The notes under the pieces were generated by a model. It was not told the DNA's origin, did no database searches, and saw only the letters and a program-made list of their open reading frames with translations. 13,256 nucleotides of DNA from JARIHD01 sp035629475 (GTDB lineage: Bacteria; Patescibacteriota; Saccharimonadia; Saccharimonadales; UBA4665). This document shows, in pieces, positions 1 through 6,813 of the stretch. The translations under genes and the position numbers were made by a program. The DNA lies in the NCBI GenBank assembly GCA_035629475.1, contig DASPHS010000119.1, positions 1 through 13,256 on the forward strand, in the 5' to 3' direction. The number at the start of each line of letters is the position of its first letter. The first letter of the stretch is position 1.

Positions 1-45
1 GAGCAGGCCACAGACCGGCAGCCGGCGCACGACAACAAAGACTAG
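1..45 (+). CDS. C-terminal end of an unidentified protein (partial)
   Basis: Frame 1 is open from the first base and stops at TAG (43-45), giving the tail EQATDRQPAHDNKD. The hydrophilic, charged composition is usual for a protein C-terminus. It is too short to assign a family. The next gene follows on the same strand after 54 bases but has its own promoter-like -10 and ribosome binding site, so this may be a separate transcript. It could also be a chance open frame. Confidence 0.4.
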   Translation, partial: EQATDRQPAHDNKD

Positions 46-65
46 GTGCCGGCCGTGGTAATTTC

Positions 66-74
66 TGCTATGCT
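66..74 (+). promoter_or_regulatory. Extended -10 promoter element for the RraB-like gene
   Basis: TGC-TATGCT forms an extended -10 (TGn plus hexamer) about 26 bases before the ATG at 100. No convincing -35 hexamer is seen at the matching distance, which is common for extended -10 promoters. Predicted transcription starts near base 81, leaving a short leader that holds the GGGAG ribosome binding site (88-92). Confidence 0.4.
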
Positions 75-99
75 GAGCGTATAACCTGGGAGTCCGCAT

Positions 100-477
100 A
101 TGGGATTGTTCAACCTTTTCAGTAAAGTACCTCACTGGGTAAAGGTGTTTCCTGACGAAGGTGACCGTGACGTCTTTAAGACGATGCTCCGCAATGGCGC
201 CAACCTGGACGAACCCCGCGAGATAATCTTTTGCATGTATGCCAGCCGGCCGAATGCCGACAAGATCGTCAAAGCTGTGCGCCAAAAGGGGTGGCAGTGC
301 GACGTGGAAAAATCAGCCGACCCTGATGCGGCACAGTCCGACCAAGACCACTTTATAGAGGTCAAGAAAGACGGCTATGTCATTACCGCTGACAGCTTTA
401 CCGAAGACAAGCAGCTGATGGTAACCCTGGCGGACAAATTCCAGGCCGATTACGATGGCTGGTATGCCAGCGTCTAG
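100..477 (+). CDS. RraB-like protein (regulator of ribonuclease E inhibitor family)
   Basis: The 125-residue soluble protein resembles the RraB domain family: an early basic/aromatic strand (HWVKVFPDEGDRDVF), then 'LRNGANLDEPREIIFCMY', a helix (NADKIVKAVRQKGW), and a final helix ending in the family-like 'YDGWYA'. In Escherichia coli RraB binds RNase E and limits its activity; RraB-domain proteins also occur in genomes without that context, where their role is unknown. The ATG at 100 is preceded by GGGAG with 7 bases of spacing. No signal peptide or membrane segment is seen. It is followed after 64 bases by a promoter and an unrelated surface protein, so it is probably monocistronic. The family call is from motif memory; function as an RNase regulator is inferred. 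Confidence 0.6.
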   Translation: MGLFNLFSKVPHWVKVFPDEGDRDVFKTMLRNGANLDEPREIIFCMYASRPNADKIVKAVRQKGWQCDVEKSADPDAAQSDQDHFIEVKKDGYVITADSFTEDKQLMVTLADKFQADYDGWYASV

Positions 478-484
478 CTTGTGC

Positions 485-511
485 TTGCGTAAATAACAAT
501 AATGTTATAAA
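485..511 (+). promoter_or_regulatory. Promoter for the membrane-anchored protein gene
   Basis: TTGCGT (485-490) is followed after 15 bases by TATAAA (506-511), which has an upstream TG (503-504), an extended -10. An alternative -10, TAAAAT (508-513), gives 17-base spacing. The A/T-rich stretch lies just after the RraB-like gene stop and about 30 bases before the ATG at 542. Confidence 0.45.
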
Positions 512-541
512 ATTATACCTAATTACGAGTTATTGTTGTTT

Positions 542-1288
542 ATGTCCCGTTTTCCAATGCTATCCAAACTACTGAGCCGTCCCCTTATAAAGGTACGTTC
601 TTTCGGTAAAGTGCCACTTATCATCGGCGGTGCTGCAGTGCTGCTGTTTGTAGCAGCCGGTACTACCGTTGCACTGAGGAGCAGTGACGAGCGAGCAGAC
701 AGTAACCCCGCCCGCGACACCCGTACGGCGCAGCCTGACCGCGATGAGCTGCAGACCCAGACTGAAAAGCCCGCTGAAACCTCAGCTCCAGCTGAACCGA
801 CCCCACCTGCGACTGCTACACCTGCGGTTCCCGCTCAGCCTAAGGCCGCCAAGCCTGCAGCTCCACCCAAACCCACCACTCCAGCACCCAACTACTTCAA
901 TACCAAGATTACACGCCCTGGCCAAGTTGCCCCAGGTACCATGATTTATTCCATCAAGGGCGGCAACGGCTACTTTGCCGGCGAGCTTCTGATGAGCCCC
1001 TCCACGTTGGTGTATGGCGGCGAGCCCCTGAACTTTACGGTTTCTACGCCGGATGGTAAATCTGCGAGTTCACCAACCAATCCCTATGACGACCGTTCGC
1101 CATACTTTTCTCCTGCTTTTGACAGTGCAAAGTACAAGACTTCAGGCTCGTCCTTTGAAATGAAGCTCGTCACGACGGGTACACCGCCACCAGGCACCTA
1201 CCAAGTGCACGTTACCGCCGGTTACAGTACAAACGGCGGCAACGATATCTGGACATACCACGGCTGGCTGACAGTCATCGTGTACTAA
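542..1288 (+). CDS. Single-pass membrane-anchored protein with Pro/Ala-rich stalk and unknown extracellular domain
   Basis: I do not recognise the family. The 248-residue protein starts with a basic segment (R3, K9, R13, K17, R19, K23), then a hydrophobic helix at about residues 24-45 (VPLIIGGAAVLLFVAAGTTVAL), so an N-in signal anchor is likely. Residues about 46-118 form a charged then Pro/Ala/Thr-rich linker with 'PAAPPKPTTPAP', typical of a wall-crossing stalk. Residues about 119-248 are rich in Gly, Ser, Thr, Tyr and alternating strands ('GTYQVHVTAGYSTNGG', 'WLTVIVY'), consistent with a small beta-sandwich exposed outside. There are no cysteines and no LPXTG motif. ATG at 542 is chosen over TTG at 533 because the latter has no ribosome binding site; no strong one precedes 542 either. 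Confidence 0.6.
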   Translation: MSRFPMLSKLLSRPLIKVRSFGKVPLIIGGAAVLLFVAAGTTVALRSSDERADSNPARDTRTAQPDRDELQTQTEKPAETSAPAEPTPPATATPAVPAQPKAAKPAAPPKPTTPAPNYFNTKITRPGQVAPGTMIYSIKGGNGYFAGELLMSPSTLVYGGEPLNFTVSTPDGKSASSPTNPYDDRSPYFSPAFDSAKYKTSGSSFEMKLVTTGTPPPGTYQVHVTAGYSTNGGNDIWTYHGWLTVIVY

Positions 1289-1324
1289 CGTAACAATAGA
1301 TACTACAATTTAACAGATAAAGTA

Positions 1325-1358
1325 TTTGCATTGAGTGTAACGTGTGCTATAGTACACG
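1325..1358 (+). promoter_or_regulatory. Promoter of the TerD-domain gene, with an inverted repeat over its -10
   Basis: TTTGCA (1325-1330), 17 bases, then TATAGT (1348-1353) preceded by TGC form a good extended -10 promoter. The -10 lies inside an inverted repeat, CGTGT (1341-1345) and ACACG (1354-1358) with 8 bases between, a layout suited to a repressor. Predicted start near 1360 gives a leader of about 57 bases without an obvious Shine-Dalgarno. Confidence 0.5.
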
Positions 1359-1416
1359 ACAACAATTGCTGTTAGCTGTATAAGCAACGGGCAATTCCTC
1401 TTAATCCTTAAAACGT

Positions 1417-3513
1417 ATGAATAATCTTATGAACAACGAACTATACATCCGCCGTCGCGGAAAAATATTAGTAAACCCCAGTGATGAACCTGGCGCGCTT
1501 AGTCCCCAGCATCTCCACGCACTGAGGGCTAATTTGAAGGGCCTAGGCTACAGGCTATCAGCTGACGCCGAGCAGGCCATCGCGACATTGCAGTTGAAGG
1601 ACGCCCGTGCCTTTTACGAAGACACTATTGGTGCGCTACATCGATTAGTCGGCGCGCATGTGAAGTATCGCCCTATGTATCCTAATTTCCCATGGCAGGT
1701 CGAGAAGGCGAGCGATCAAGAATTACGAATTAACTCTATGATGCACTACTTTGGCGACTTGATCGGCGCCCGTATTATGCCCAAGTACGAGGTAGAGCAG
1801 CGCCAGCCATTAGCTGACAGGACGAAGTTGAAGGTCCTGGAACTTGGCAATCAGGCAGATTTTGACAGCATCTTCTGTATGCTATTGCAGGCAAAAAGCG
1901 CATGGTCAGAAACGGATACAGCTGATGTCCGTTGGTTTATAGGTACATATACCGATGAGACACTTACAAACATGCTGCCCGAGGCTATACCTAACAAGGA
2001 AAACATGGCAAGTATCTTGGTTGCTATGCGTGAACGAACGCTGTTTGCCACACTGGTGAAGCAATATGCCCAAACGGCTACTGATGTGTTGCGCATAGCC
2101 GTAGCCGTCAGTGGTGGTGATGTTAGTTTAGCTGCCCCAACCAAATTTGGGCGCTTAAGCAGGCCCGAGCGTCGTCTGCTGCTCGGCGTTCTGGAAAAAG
2201 CAAGTAATAGTACCGAAGACATGTGCCGTCGGCCGGAAGTTTGGAAGCGATTGGGAGAGCGATTGCACCCTGGTGAATATCGGCATCGGTTTCCAAAAAC
2301 AATGCAGGCTTTTACCATCATTCGCGAAGACCTGCCAGTTGTGACCTTTGCTGGCCAGGTGGAGCGTGCTATCCAAGAACAAGATGTGCACGCTGCACTG
2401 GAATTGCTGGTCACCCGCCCCGGGGAGTTAGCGCGCCGCATGGACAACCTACTGAGGACTATGCACAACAGCCCGGCAATTCTGACTGCCCTGGAAGAAG
2501 TTGCACCGCAGGTATCCTCACCAGTGCTATTGCAGCTGATGGCGCATATGCAGCACCGTAATGAGCCGCGCGACATCCGGGTGTTCTTTCCAAAGGGTTC
2601 GGTCAGCAAACTCGCTGCGGTTGCTAATACCTTGCCCGTAGTGCCTGAAGCTGACCGCCAAGCAGTGGTATCCATTTGCCGTGAAGCGCTTATTAAGCGG
2701 TATAAGGCGCTCCCGCCACTGGGCAAGGTGTATCTTGACGAGGGTCTGCGCTCATTTACCGTACCATTCGCTACCCGCTCAACCTCACGTGCACTCAAGA
2801 CTGTCGGACGGGGTAGCCGCTTTAAGCTGGGTAAGGGGCCGGTCGTGCGCTTCTTCATCTGGTGGAAGGATGGCACGGAGCGTACGGACATCGACCTGAG
2901 CGCCTTGGGTCTCGACGAGAACAGTAACTTCAAAATGCAGATTACCTATTACAATTTGAAAGAACTGGGGAGCGCACATAGCGGTGACATTACTTCCGCA
3001 CCTAAAGGGGCTTCCGAGTTCATCGATTTGGACATTGCCAAGGCCTTGGAGGCGGGGGTGCGCTACATCGTAATGACAGTACACTCATATACCCAGCAGC
3101 CGTTTTATGAGCTGCCAGAATGTTTTGCCGGCTTTATGCTTCGGGAGGCACCCAAGAGTGGTGAAGTGTATGAACCGCGCACCGTACAGAACAAAATTGA
3201 CCTTACCGCCGATACCCAAATCTGTATGCCAATGATTCTGGACCTCCAGACCCGTGAGGTTATATGGACGGATATCGCCACCAAGGGCCGGCCGAGCCAC
3301 AACAATAACGTCCTGAATAGTATGTCGTCACTGACGATCATGAACAAGGCTATGTTGTCCCTGGCTAAGCCAAACCTATACGACCTCTTTGCCTTACATG
3401 TTGCTGCCCGCGGCGAGCGCGTAGCAACACAAAAAGAGGCCCATACCATTTTTGCCGAACAGGCAGGGATAACTCCATATGATACGGATATCATTGTTGG
3501 AGAATACCTATAA
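1417..3513 (+). CDS. TerD-domain stress protein, MXAN_6230/SCO0854 type
   Basis: The 698-residue protein opens with 'RRRGKILVNPSDEPGAL' (residues 12-28), followed by a long, mainly helical region of unknown fold (about 30-460). From about 472 it carries a TerD domain: 'VRFFIWWKDGTERTDIDLSALGLDEN', then a 'YYNL' strand, 'HSGDITSAPKGASEFIDLDI' carrying the acidic loop that binds calcium in TerD proteins, and 'YIVMTVHSYT'. The N-terminal opening and the C-terminal 'KPNLYDLFALH...' match my memory of the MXAN_6230/SCO0854 family. Members of that family are often annotated with a RING domain; here there are only a few scattered cysteines, so no RING is present. TerD proteins belong to tellurite/stress-response systems and their biochemistry is poorly known. 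ATG 1417 is used; ATG 1429 (MNNELYIRRRG) is an equally good start. Its 3' end overlaps the promoter of the RNA-repair gene. Confidence 0.72.
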   Translation: MNNLMNNELYIRRRGKILVNPSDEPGALSPQHLHALRANLKGLGYRLSADAEQAIATLQLKDARAFYEDTIGALHRLVGAHVKYRPMYPNFPWQVEKASDQELRINSMMHYFGDLIGARIMPKYEVEQRQPLADRTKLKVLELGNQADFDSIFCMLLQAKSAWSETDTADVRWFIGTYTDETLTNMLPEAIPNKENMASILVAMRERTLFATLVKQYAQTATDVLRIAVAVSGGDVSLAAPTKFGRLSRPERRLLLGVLEKASNSTEDMCRRPEVWKRLGERLHPGEYRHRFPKTMQAFTIIREDLPVVTFAGQVERAIQEQDVHAALELLVTRPGELARRMDNLLRTMHNSPAILTALEEVAPQVSSPVLLQLMAHMQHRNEPRDIRVFFPKGSVSKLAAVANTLPVVPEADRQAVVSICREALIKRYKALPPLGKVYLDEGLRSFTVPFATRSTSRALKTVGRGSRFKLGKGPVVRFFIWWKDGTERTDIDLSALGLDENSNFKMQITYYNLKELGSAHSGDITSAPKGASEFIDLDIAKALEAGVRYIVMTVHSYTQQPFYELPECFAGFMLREAPKSGEVYEPRTVQNKIDLTADTQICMPMILDLQTREVIWTDIATKGRPSHNNNVLNSMSSLTIMNKAMLSLAKPNLYDLFALHVAARGERVATQKEAHTIFAEQAGITPYDTDIIVGEYL

Positions 3514-3525
3514 AAATGGTATAGT
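3497..3525 (+). promoter_or_regulatory. Strong promoter overlapping the 3' end of the TerD gene
   Basis: TTGGAG (3497-3502), exactly 17 bases, then TATAGT (3520-3525) with a preceding TGG giving an extended -10. This is the best-matched promoter in the window. It reads into a leader of about 70 bases, then an intrinsic terminator (3601-3641), then the RNA-repair gene at 3676. Confidence 0.6.
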
Positions 3526-3531
3526 AAATAC

Positions 3532-3641
3532 TGATAGGGCTATGTAATCGCTTCCTTCTAACTCTCTTGTAACGATCTAGCGATCACGCTTTCCCTTTCA
3601 CGAAAAACCTCGCCACTTTTGTAGGCGAGGTTTTTCGTTTT
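3532..3641 (+). ncRNA. Putative leader or small RNA of about 110 nt ahead of the RNA-repair gene
   Basis: This is the interval between the predicted start of the 3497-3525 promoter and the end of the 3601-3641 terminator. It has no ribosome binding site with an open frame of note. ATCGCT (3547-3552) can pair with AGCGAT (3579-3584). Either the module is a free small RNA, or it is an attenuated 5' leader of the repair gene, since I find no convincing second promoter between the terminator and 3676. Existence of the RNA is inferred. Confidence 0.35.
3601..3641. terminator. Intrinsic terminator, probably bidirectional
   Basis: A perfect 14-bp stem (3601-3614 with 3624-3637) surrounds a 9-base loop. 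The core is CCTCGCC/GGCGAGG, followed by TTTTTCGTTTT on the plus strand and flanked by AAAAA on the other arm, so it would work in either direction. It lies 35 bases before the RNA-repair start codon. Confidence 0.85.
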
Positions 3642-3675
3642 GCAAACTATGAGAAAATACCTAAAAGGATAACAT

Positions 3676-5898
3676 ATGAGAAAACTACTATTACTTCGCG
3701 GCCTACCTGGCTCGGGCAAAAGCACCTTTATACGCACGCAAGGTTTGGAGGGGTACACCCTCTCTGCTGACGCACTGCGCATGGCGCACGCCGGGCCTAT
3801 AATCGAAGCCAACGGCCGGGCACGTGTTCCCGCCGATAACGATGCTTCGGTCTGGAAGCAGCTGTTCATGCTGCTGGAAAAGCGCATGCATAAGGGTGAG
3901 CTGATAGTGGTGGATGCTACGCACTCCCACCCACGCTCCTTTAGCAACTACAACGCCATAGCCAAGAAGTACCGCTACCAGGTGCTGTGCGTGGACTTTT
4001 CGGACGTACCGTTCGAGCTCTGCATGGAACGCAACCAGCAGCGCGAGGCCTACAAAGTAGTGCCGCCGCATGAAATGCAGCGCTTGCGTGAAAATATGGA
4101 ACGCACCGTCATGCCTAAGTGGATTACTGTCGTCCAGCCTGGCAATGTACAGGCAGTGCTGGCTAACGCGCCAAAAGACGTATCAGAGTACAAAATGGTG
4201 CACCACATCGGTGACATCCAGGGCTGCTTTGACCCGTTGCAGGAATACTTTGACACCTATGGCATCCAGGACGACGAGCTGTACATTTTTACTGGTGACT
4301 TGCTGGACCGCGGCACCCAGAATGCTGCTGTTATGCAGTGGGCCTTGGACAACTATCACCGTCCGAACTTTGTGTTCGTGGAGGGTAACCACGAAGCGCA
4401 TCTGCGCAACTGGTCTAGTGGTAACGTGCCACGCAGCCGCGAGTTTAACGAGGCAACCAAACCGCAACTGGAAGGGGCAAATATCGCTCCCAAGAAAGTG
4501 CACGGCTTTCTGTACGGTGTGCGCGAGTTCTTTCATTACACCTTTAATGGATACGAAGTGCTGGTAACGCATGGTGGCTTGAGCACCATGCCTGACAGTC
4601 TGAACTACATATCCGCCAGCCAGATGATCAAAGGCGCCGGGTTGTACGAGGACGGTGACCTGGCCGATGAGACCTTTGCCCGCACTGCGCCTGCCCACGT
4701 GTACCAGATACATGGTCACCGCAACCGCAACAGTAGCCCGACCCGGGTGAACGACAAGTGCTTCAACCTGGAAGGGAAGGTGGAGTTTGGTGGTGAACTA
4801 CGGACCGTAACCTTAACACGTGAAGGATTTGAGGAACGGCCGATCAAGAGCCATATTGACGCCTCGCAGAGCATCATTGAGCCGGTTGGTGATCTGCCCG
4901 GTGCGACCGAAAGTGTTGCTGACTTGCTGCAGGTACTGCGCGCTAACAACAGTATTTACGAAAAGCAGCAAGACGGTACCAATATCAGCAGCTTCAACTT
5001 CAAGCGCGACGTGTTCTATAACAAGTCGTGGGACCACCTGAACGTGCACGCCCGCGGCCTGTTCATTAACACTAAGCTGGGCGTGGTGGTAGCCCGGGCC
5101 TATGAAAAGTTCTTCAACGTAGGTGAGCGGCCTGAAACCCAGCCTGATGTGCTAGAGCACACGCTGACCTTTCCGGTACAGACCTGGATAAAAGAGAATG
5201 GGTACCTGGGTTTGGTGGGCTACGACCCGGAGACCGACCAGCTGGTATTTGCCAGCAAGTCATCCATTACCAGCGACTTTGCCAACTGGCTGCGCATCCA
5301 ATTTACCGAACTGACCAACACACCCGAAAAACAGGCAGTCATAAAGCACTACCTGCAATCCGATGTGGGTAAAACGCTGGTCTTTGAGGTCATTGACCCG
5401 CAAAACGACCCGCACATTGTGACCTACGAAAACCCCAAGCTGGTCCTGCTGGACGTGGTGCACAACAAGGCCGTCTTTGAGGCGGTGGATGGTGCGGAAC
5501 GTGAGCGTATTGCCAGCCTGCTGGGTTGCCCGGCCAAACAGCCAGGGCCGGTATTCAAAGACCACACCGAGTTTATGGGCTGGCTGCAAGCCACCAAAGA
5601 CTTCAACTACACCTTTAACGGCGAGCACATCGAGGGCTTTGTGATAGAAGATGCCAAAGGGTTTATGGTGAAGGTAAAGCTGCCATGGTACGCCTTTTGG
5701 CGACAGATGCGCACCCAGCTGGAACATATCCAACGCGGCAAGAAAGCCCAGCTGCCAGCGCTGGATATCAACAATGAGCTGGCAAAAGCATTCTTGCTAT
5801 ACCTGGAGTCCAAAGATCCGGCTGAACTGCAAACAGCTACTTTGGTAGGTCTGCGCAAAGAGTTCGAGGACTTAGGCCACGCCGCCCTCAGCGACTAA
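3676..5898 (+). CDS. Trifunctional RNA repair enzyme: polynucleotide kinase, phosphatase and T4 Rnl1-like RNA ligase
   Basis: The 740-residue protein has three modules. Residues 1-165 are a P-loop polynucleotide kinase (GLPGSGKST at 9-17, acidic D32, lid arginines near 119-141). Residues 175-385 are a calcineurin-like metallophosphatase: GDIQG (179-183), GDLLDRG (207-213), GNHE (237-240), THGG (298-301) and HGHR (346-349). Residues about 415-740 are a nucleotidyltransferase ligase of T4 Rnl1 type: 'ARGLFINTK' (459-467), 'YEKFFNVGE', motif I KENG with nucleophile K506, motif III 'LVFEVID', motif IV 'EGFVIED' (653-659) and motif V 'VKVK' (665-668). Together these would phosphorylate 5'-OH ends, remove 2',3'-cyclic or 3' phosphates, and seal. 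The layout parallels clostridial Pnkp (which needs Hen1) but with an Rnl1-type ligase. AAAGGA lies 6 bases before the ATG. It converges on rlaP. Confidence 0.9.
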   Translation: MRKLLLLRGLPGSGKSTFIRTQGLEGYTLSADALRMAHAGPIIEANGRARVPADNDASVWKQLFMLLEKRMHKGELIVVDATHSHPRSFSNYNAIAKKYRYQVLCVDFSDVPFELCMERNQQREAYKVVPPHEMQRLRENMERTVMPKWITVVQPGNVQAVLANAPKDVSEYKMVHHIGDIQGCFDPLQEYFDTYGIQDDELYIFTGDLLDRGTQNAAVMQWALDNYHRPNFVFVEGNHEAHLRNWSSGNVPRSREFNEATKPQLEGANIAPKKVHGFLYGVREFFHYTFNGYEVLVTHGGLSTMPDSLNYISASQMIKGAGLYEDGDLADETFARTAPAHVYQIHGHRNRNSSPTRVNDKCFNLEGKVEFGGELRTVTLTREGFEERPIKSHIDASQSIIEPVGDLPGATESVADLLQVLRANNSIYEKQQDGTNISSFNFKRDVFYNKSWDHLNVHARGLFINTKLGVVVARAYEKFFNVGERPETQPDVLEHTLTFPVQTWIKENGYLGLVGYDPETDQLVFASKSSITSDFANWLRIQFTELTNTPEKQAVIKHYLQSDVGKTLVFEVIDPQNDPHIVTYENPKLVLLDVVHNKAVFEAVDGAERERIASLLGCPAKQPGPVFKDHTEFMGWLQATKDFNYTFNGEHIEGFVIEDAKGFMVKVKLPWYAFWRQMRTQLEHIQRGKKAQLPALDINNELAKAFLLYLESKDPAELQTATLVGLRKEFEDLGHAALSD

Positions 5899-5901
5899 CT
5901 C

Positions 5902-5982
5902 CGTCATGCCGGACTGCGATCCGGCACCCAGTATAAAAAGAAGTTCACTATTACTGGATTGCGGATCAAGTCCGCAATGACG
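5902..5982. repeat. MITE/REP-like palindromic element, copy 1
   Basis: An 81-bp element with terminal inverted repeats CGTCAT...ATGACG. It is made of two inverted half-units of about 31 bases, each running from CGTCAT at the outside to CCAGTA near the middle, each with its own hairpin stem (GCCGGA/TCCGGC on the left, TTGCGGA/TCCGCAA on the right). It sits between the convergent repair-enzyme and rlaP genes, 3 bases after the first stop codon and 8 bases from the second. It probably also ends transcripts or stabilises 3' ends. A second copy is at 10520-10599. Confidence 0.75.
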
Positions 5983-5990
5983 AGCGTGGT

Positions 5991-6782
5991 CTAATCCGCC
6001 AGCTGTAGGAGCTTTTGAAAGGCTTCCTCGATAACCGGCTCGCTGGTTATCGTGCTGGTTTGCGGCAGTTTGCGGGCGGCTGGCAGCAGTTCCTCCAGCT
6101 TGTCGATAATATAAGTGTTCAGCTGAGCCAGTGGCACGATCTGCTCTTTCTCGCCGGCAACTTTTTTGGCGGCTAACAGGTCATCAATGATGGTCCGGAT
6201 ATCGGAAGGAATGTGGCTGACGCTCAGCAACTCCTCAAAGACAATCGGCGCCGGCTGATTATTGTGAATCACAAACTGGGCGCTCAGTATGGAGCGTAGC
6301 GCGTAAAAGTACTTCTTGGGTGCAATCATTTCTTTGCGCAGGATGTACTTGGCTACATGGCCTTCGCCTAACAGCGTGTAGTGCATGGCCAGCGCTTTGG
6401 CTGAAAAACAGGCTTTGGCAGCTTCCTGCAAAATAACCAGGGCTTGGTCGTGCTTGCTATAGACCAGTGGTGTGTGTAGCCATTCAATGATTGATGGGTT
6501 GGACTTGCCAAGTAGTTGCAGGGCTTTGGGTGCGTCCCAGCCTACCATGTCCAGATTGTTTACGGGTTCACAAAACTCAATCACATCGCGTGGACGGGTA
6601 ATGCGCAGGTAGTCGGCTTGCGGCCGCAAATAAATGAATCGCACGTCATAATCGCTGTCTGGTGAGGCAAAACCCCACGACCGACTGCCTGATTCAACGC
6701 CGAAAATACACTCGACTCCCTCGGACGTACAAAGGGCTTGCAAGTGATTGGTAATAGCTGCAGCGGACAGGTTGTTCGTCAT
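5991..6782 (-). CDS. rlaP: RlaP/YcgL-type nucleotidyltransferase (DNA polymerase beta superfamily, RNA-repair associated)
   Basis: The 263-residue protein begins MTNNLSAAAITN and shows the Pol-beta minimal nucleotidyltransferase signature: GSRSWGFASPDSDYDVRFIY, with the GSxxxG turn at residues 32-37 and the metal-binding pair D44-x-D46. The remaining helical part ('NPSIIEWLHTPLVY', 'GEGHVAKYILRKEM', 'KKYFYALRSILSAQF') fits the YcgL/COG3541 family, renamed RlaP in Pfam because its genes neighbour RNA ligases. Its reaction is not established; it is thought to add nucleotides or nucleotidyl groups to RNA ends. The start at 6782 is chosen because a longer frame would run into cca, and a -10 box lies just upstream. 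It converges with the RNA-repair enzyme and is divergent from cca, which fits a shared RNA-repair role. Confidence 0.82.
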   Translation of the reverse strand: MTNNLSAAAITNHLQALCTSEGVECIFGVESGSRSWGFASPDSDYDVRFIYLRPQADYLRITRPRDVIEFCEPVNNLDMVGWDAPKALQLLGKSNPSIIEWLHTPLVYSKHDQALVILQEAAKACFSAKALAMHYTLLGEGHVAKYILRKEMIAPKKYFYALRSILSAQFVIHNNQPAPIVFEELLSVSHIPSDIRTIIDDLLAAKKVAGEKEQIVPLAQLNTYIIDKLEELLPAARKLPQTSTITSEPVIEEAFQKLLQLAD

Positions 6783-6790
6783 ATCAATAA

Positions 6791-6798
6791 AGTATAAC
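6791..6798. promoter_or_regulatory. Overlapping back-to-back -10 boxes for rlaP and cca
   Basis: The sequence AGTATAAC reads as TATAAC (6793-6798) rightward and TATACT (6796-6791) leftward. The leftward box predicts a start about 2 bases before the rlaP ATG. The rightward box predicts a start near 6805, so the cca leader would be about 9-15 bases. A second rightward box, TACAAT (6800-6805), would make cca nearly leaderless. The -35 regions are weak on both sides. Confidence 0.45.
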
Positions 6799-6813
6799 TT
6801 ACAATGGAAGGCA

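Noticed and set aside
1851..2933. Long 360-codon open frame on the minus strand inside the TerD gene
   Set aside because: It is Arg/Ser/Cys-rich with no recognisable domain, is fully antisense to a gene with clear motifs, and has no ribosome binding site; it is a codon-bias shadow.
1417..3513. RING-finger ubiquitin-ligase-like domain in the TerD protein
   Set aside because: The few cysteines are widely scattered, so no zinc-binding C3HC4 pattern exists.
4183..4719. 178-codon minus-strand open frame within the RNA-repair gene
   Set aside because: It overlaps the conserved phosphatase motifs on the other strand and shows His/Val/Gln-rich shadow composition.
6748..6813. N-terminal extension of cca starting at GTG 6748
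   Set aside because: It would overlap the rlaP start and add residues with no match to the family; ATG 6814 or 6820 fits the nucleotidyltransferase head.
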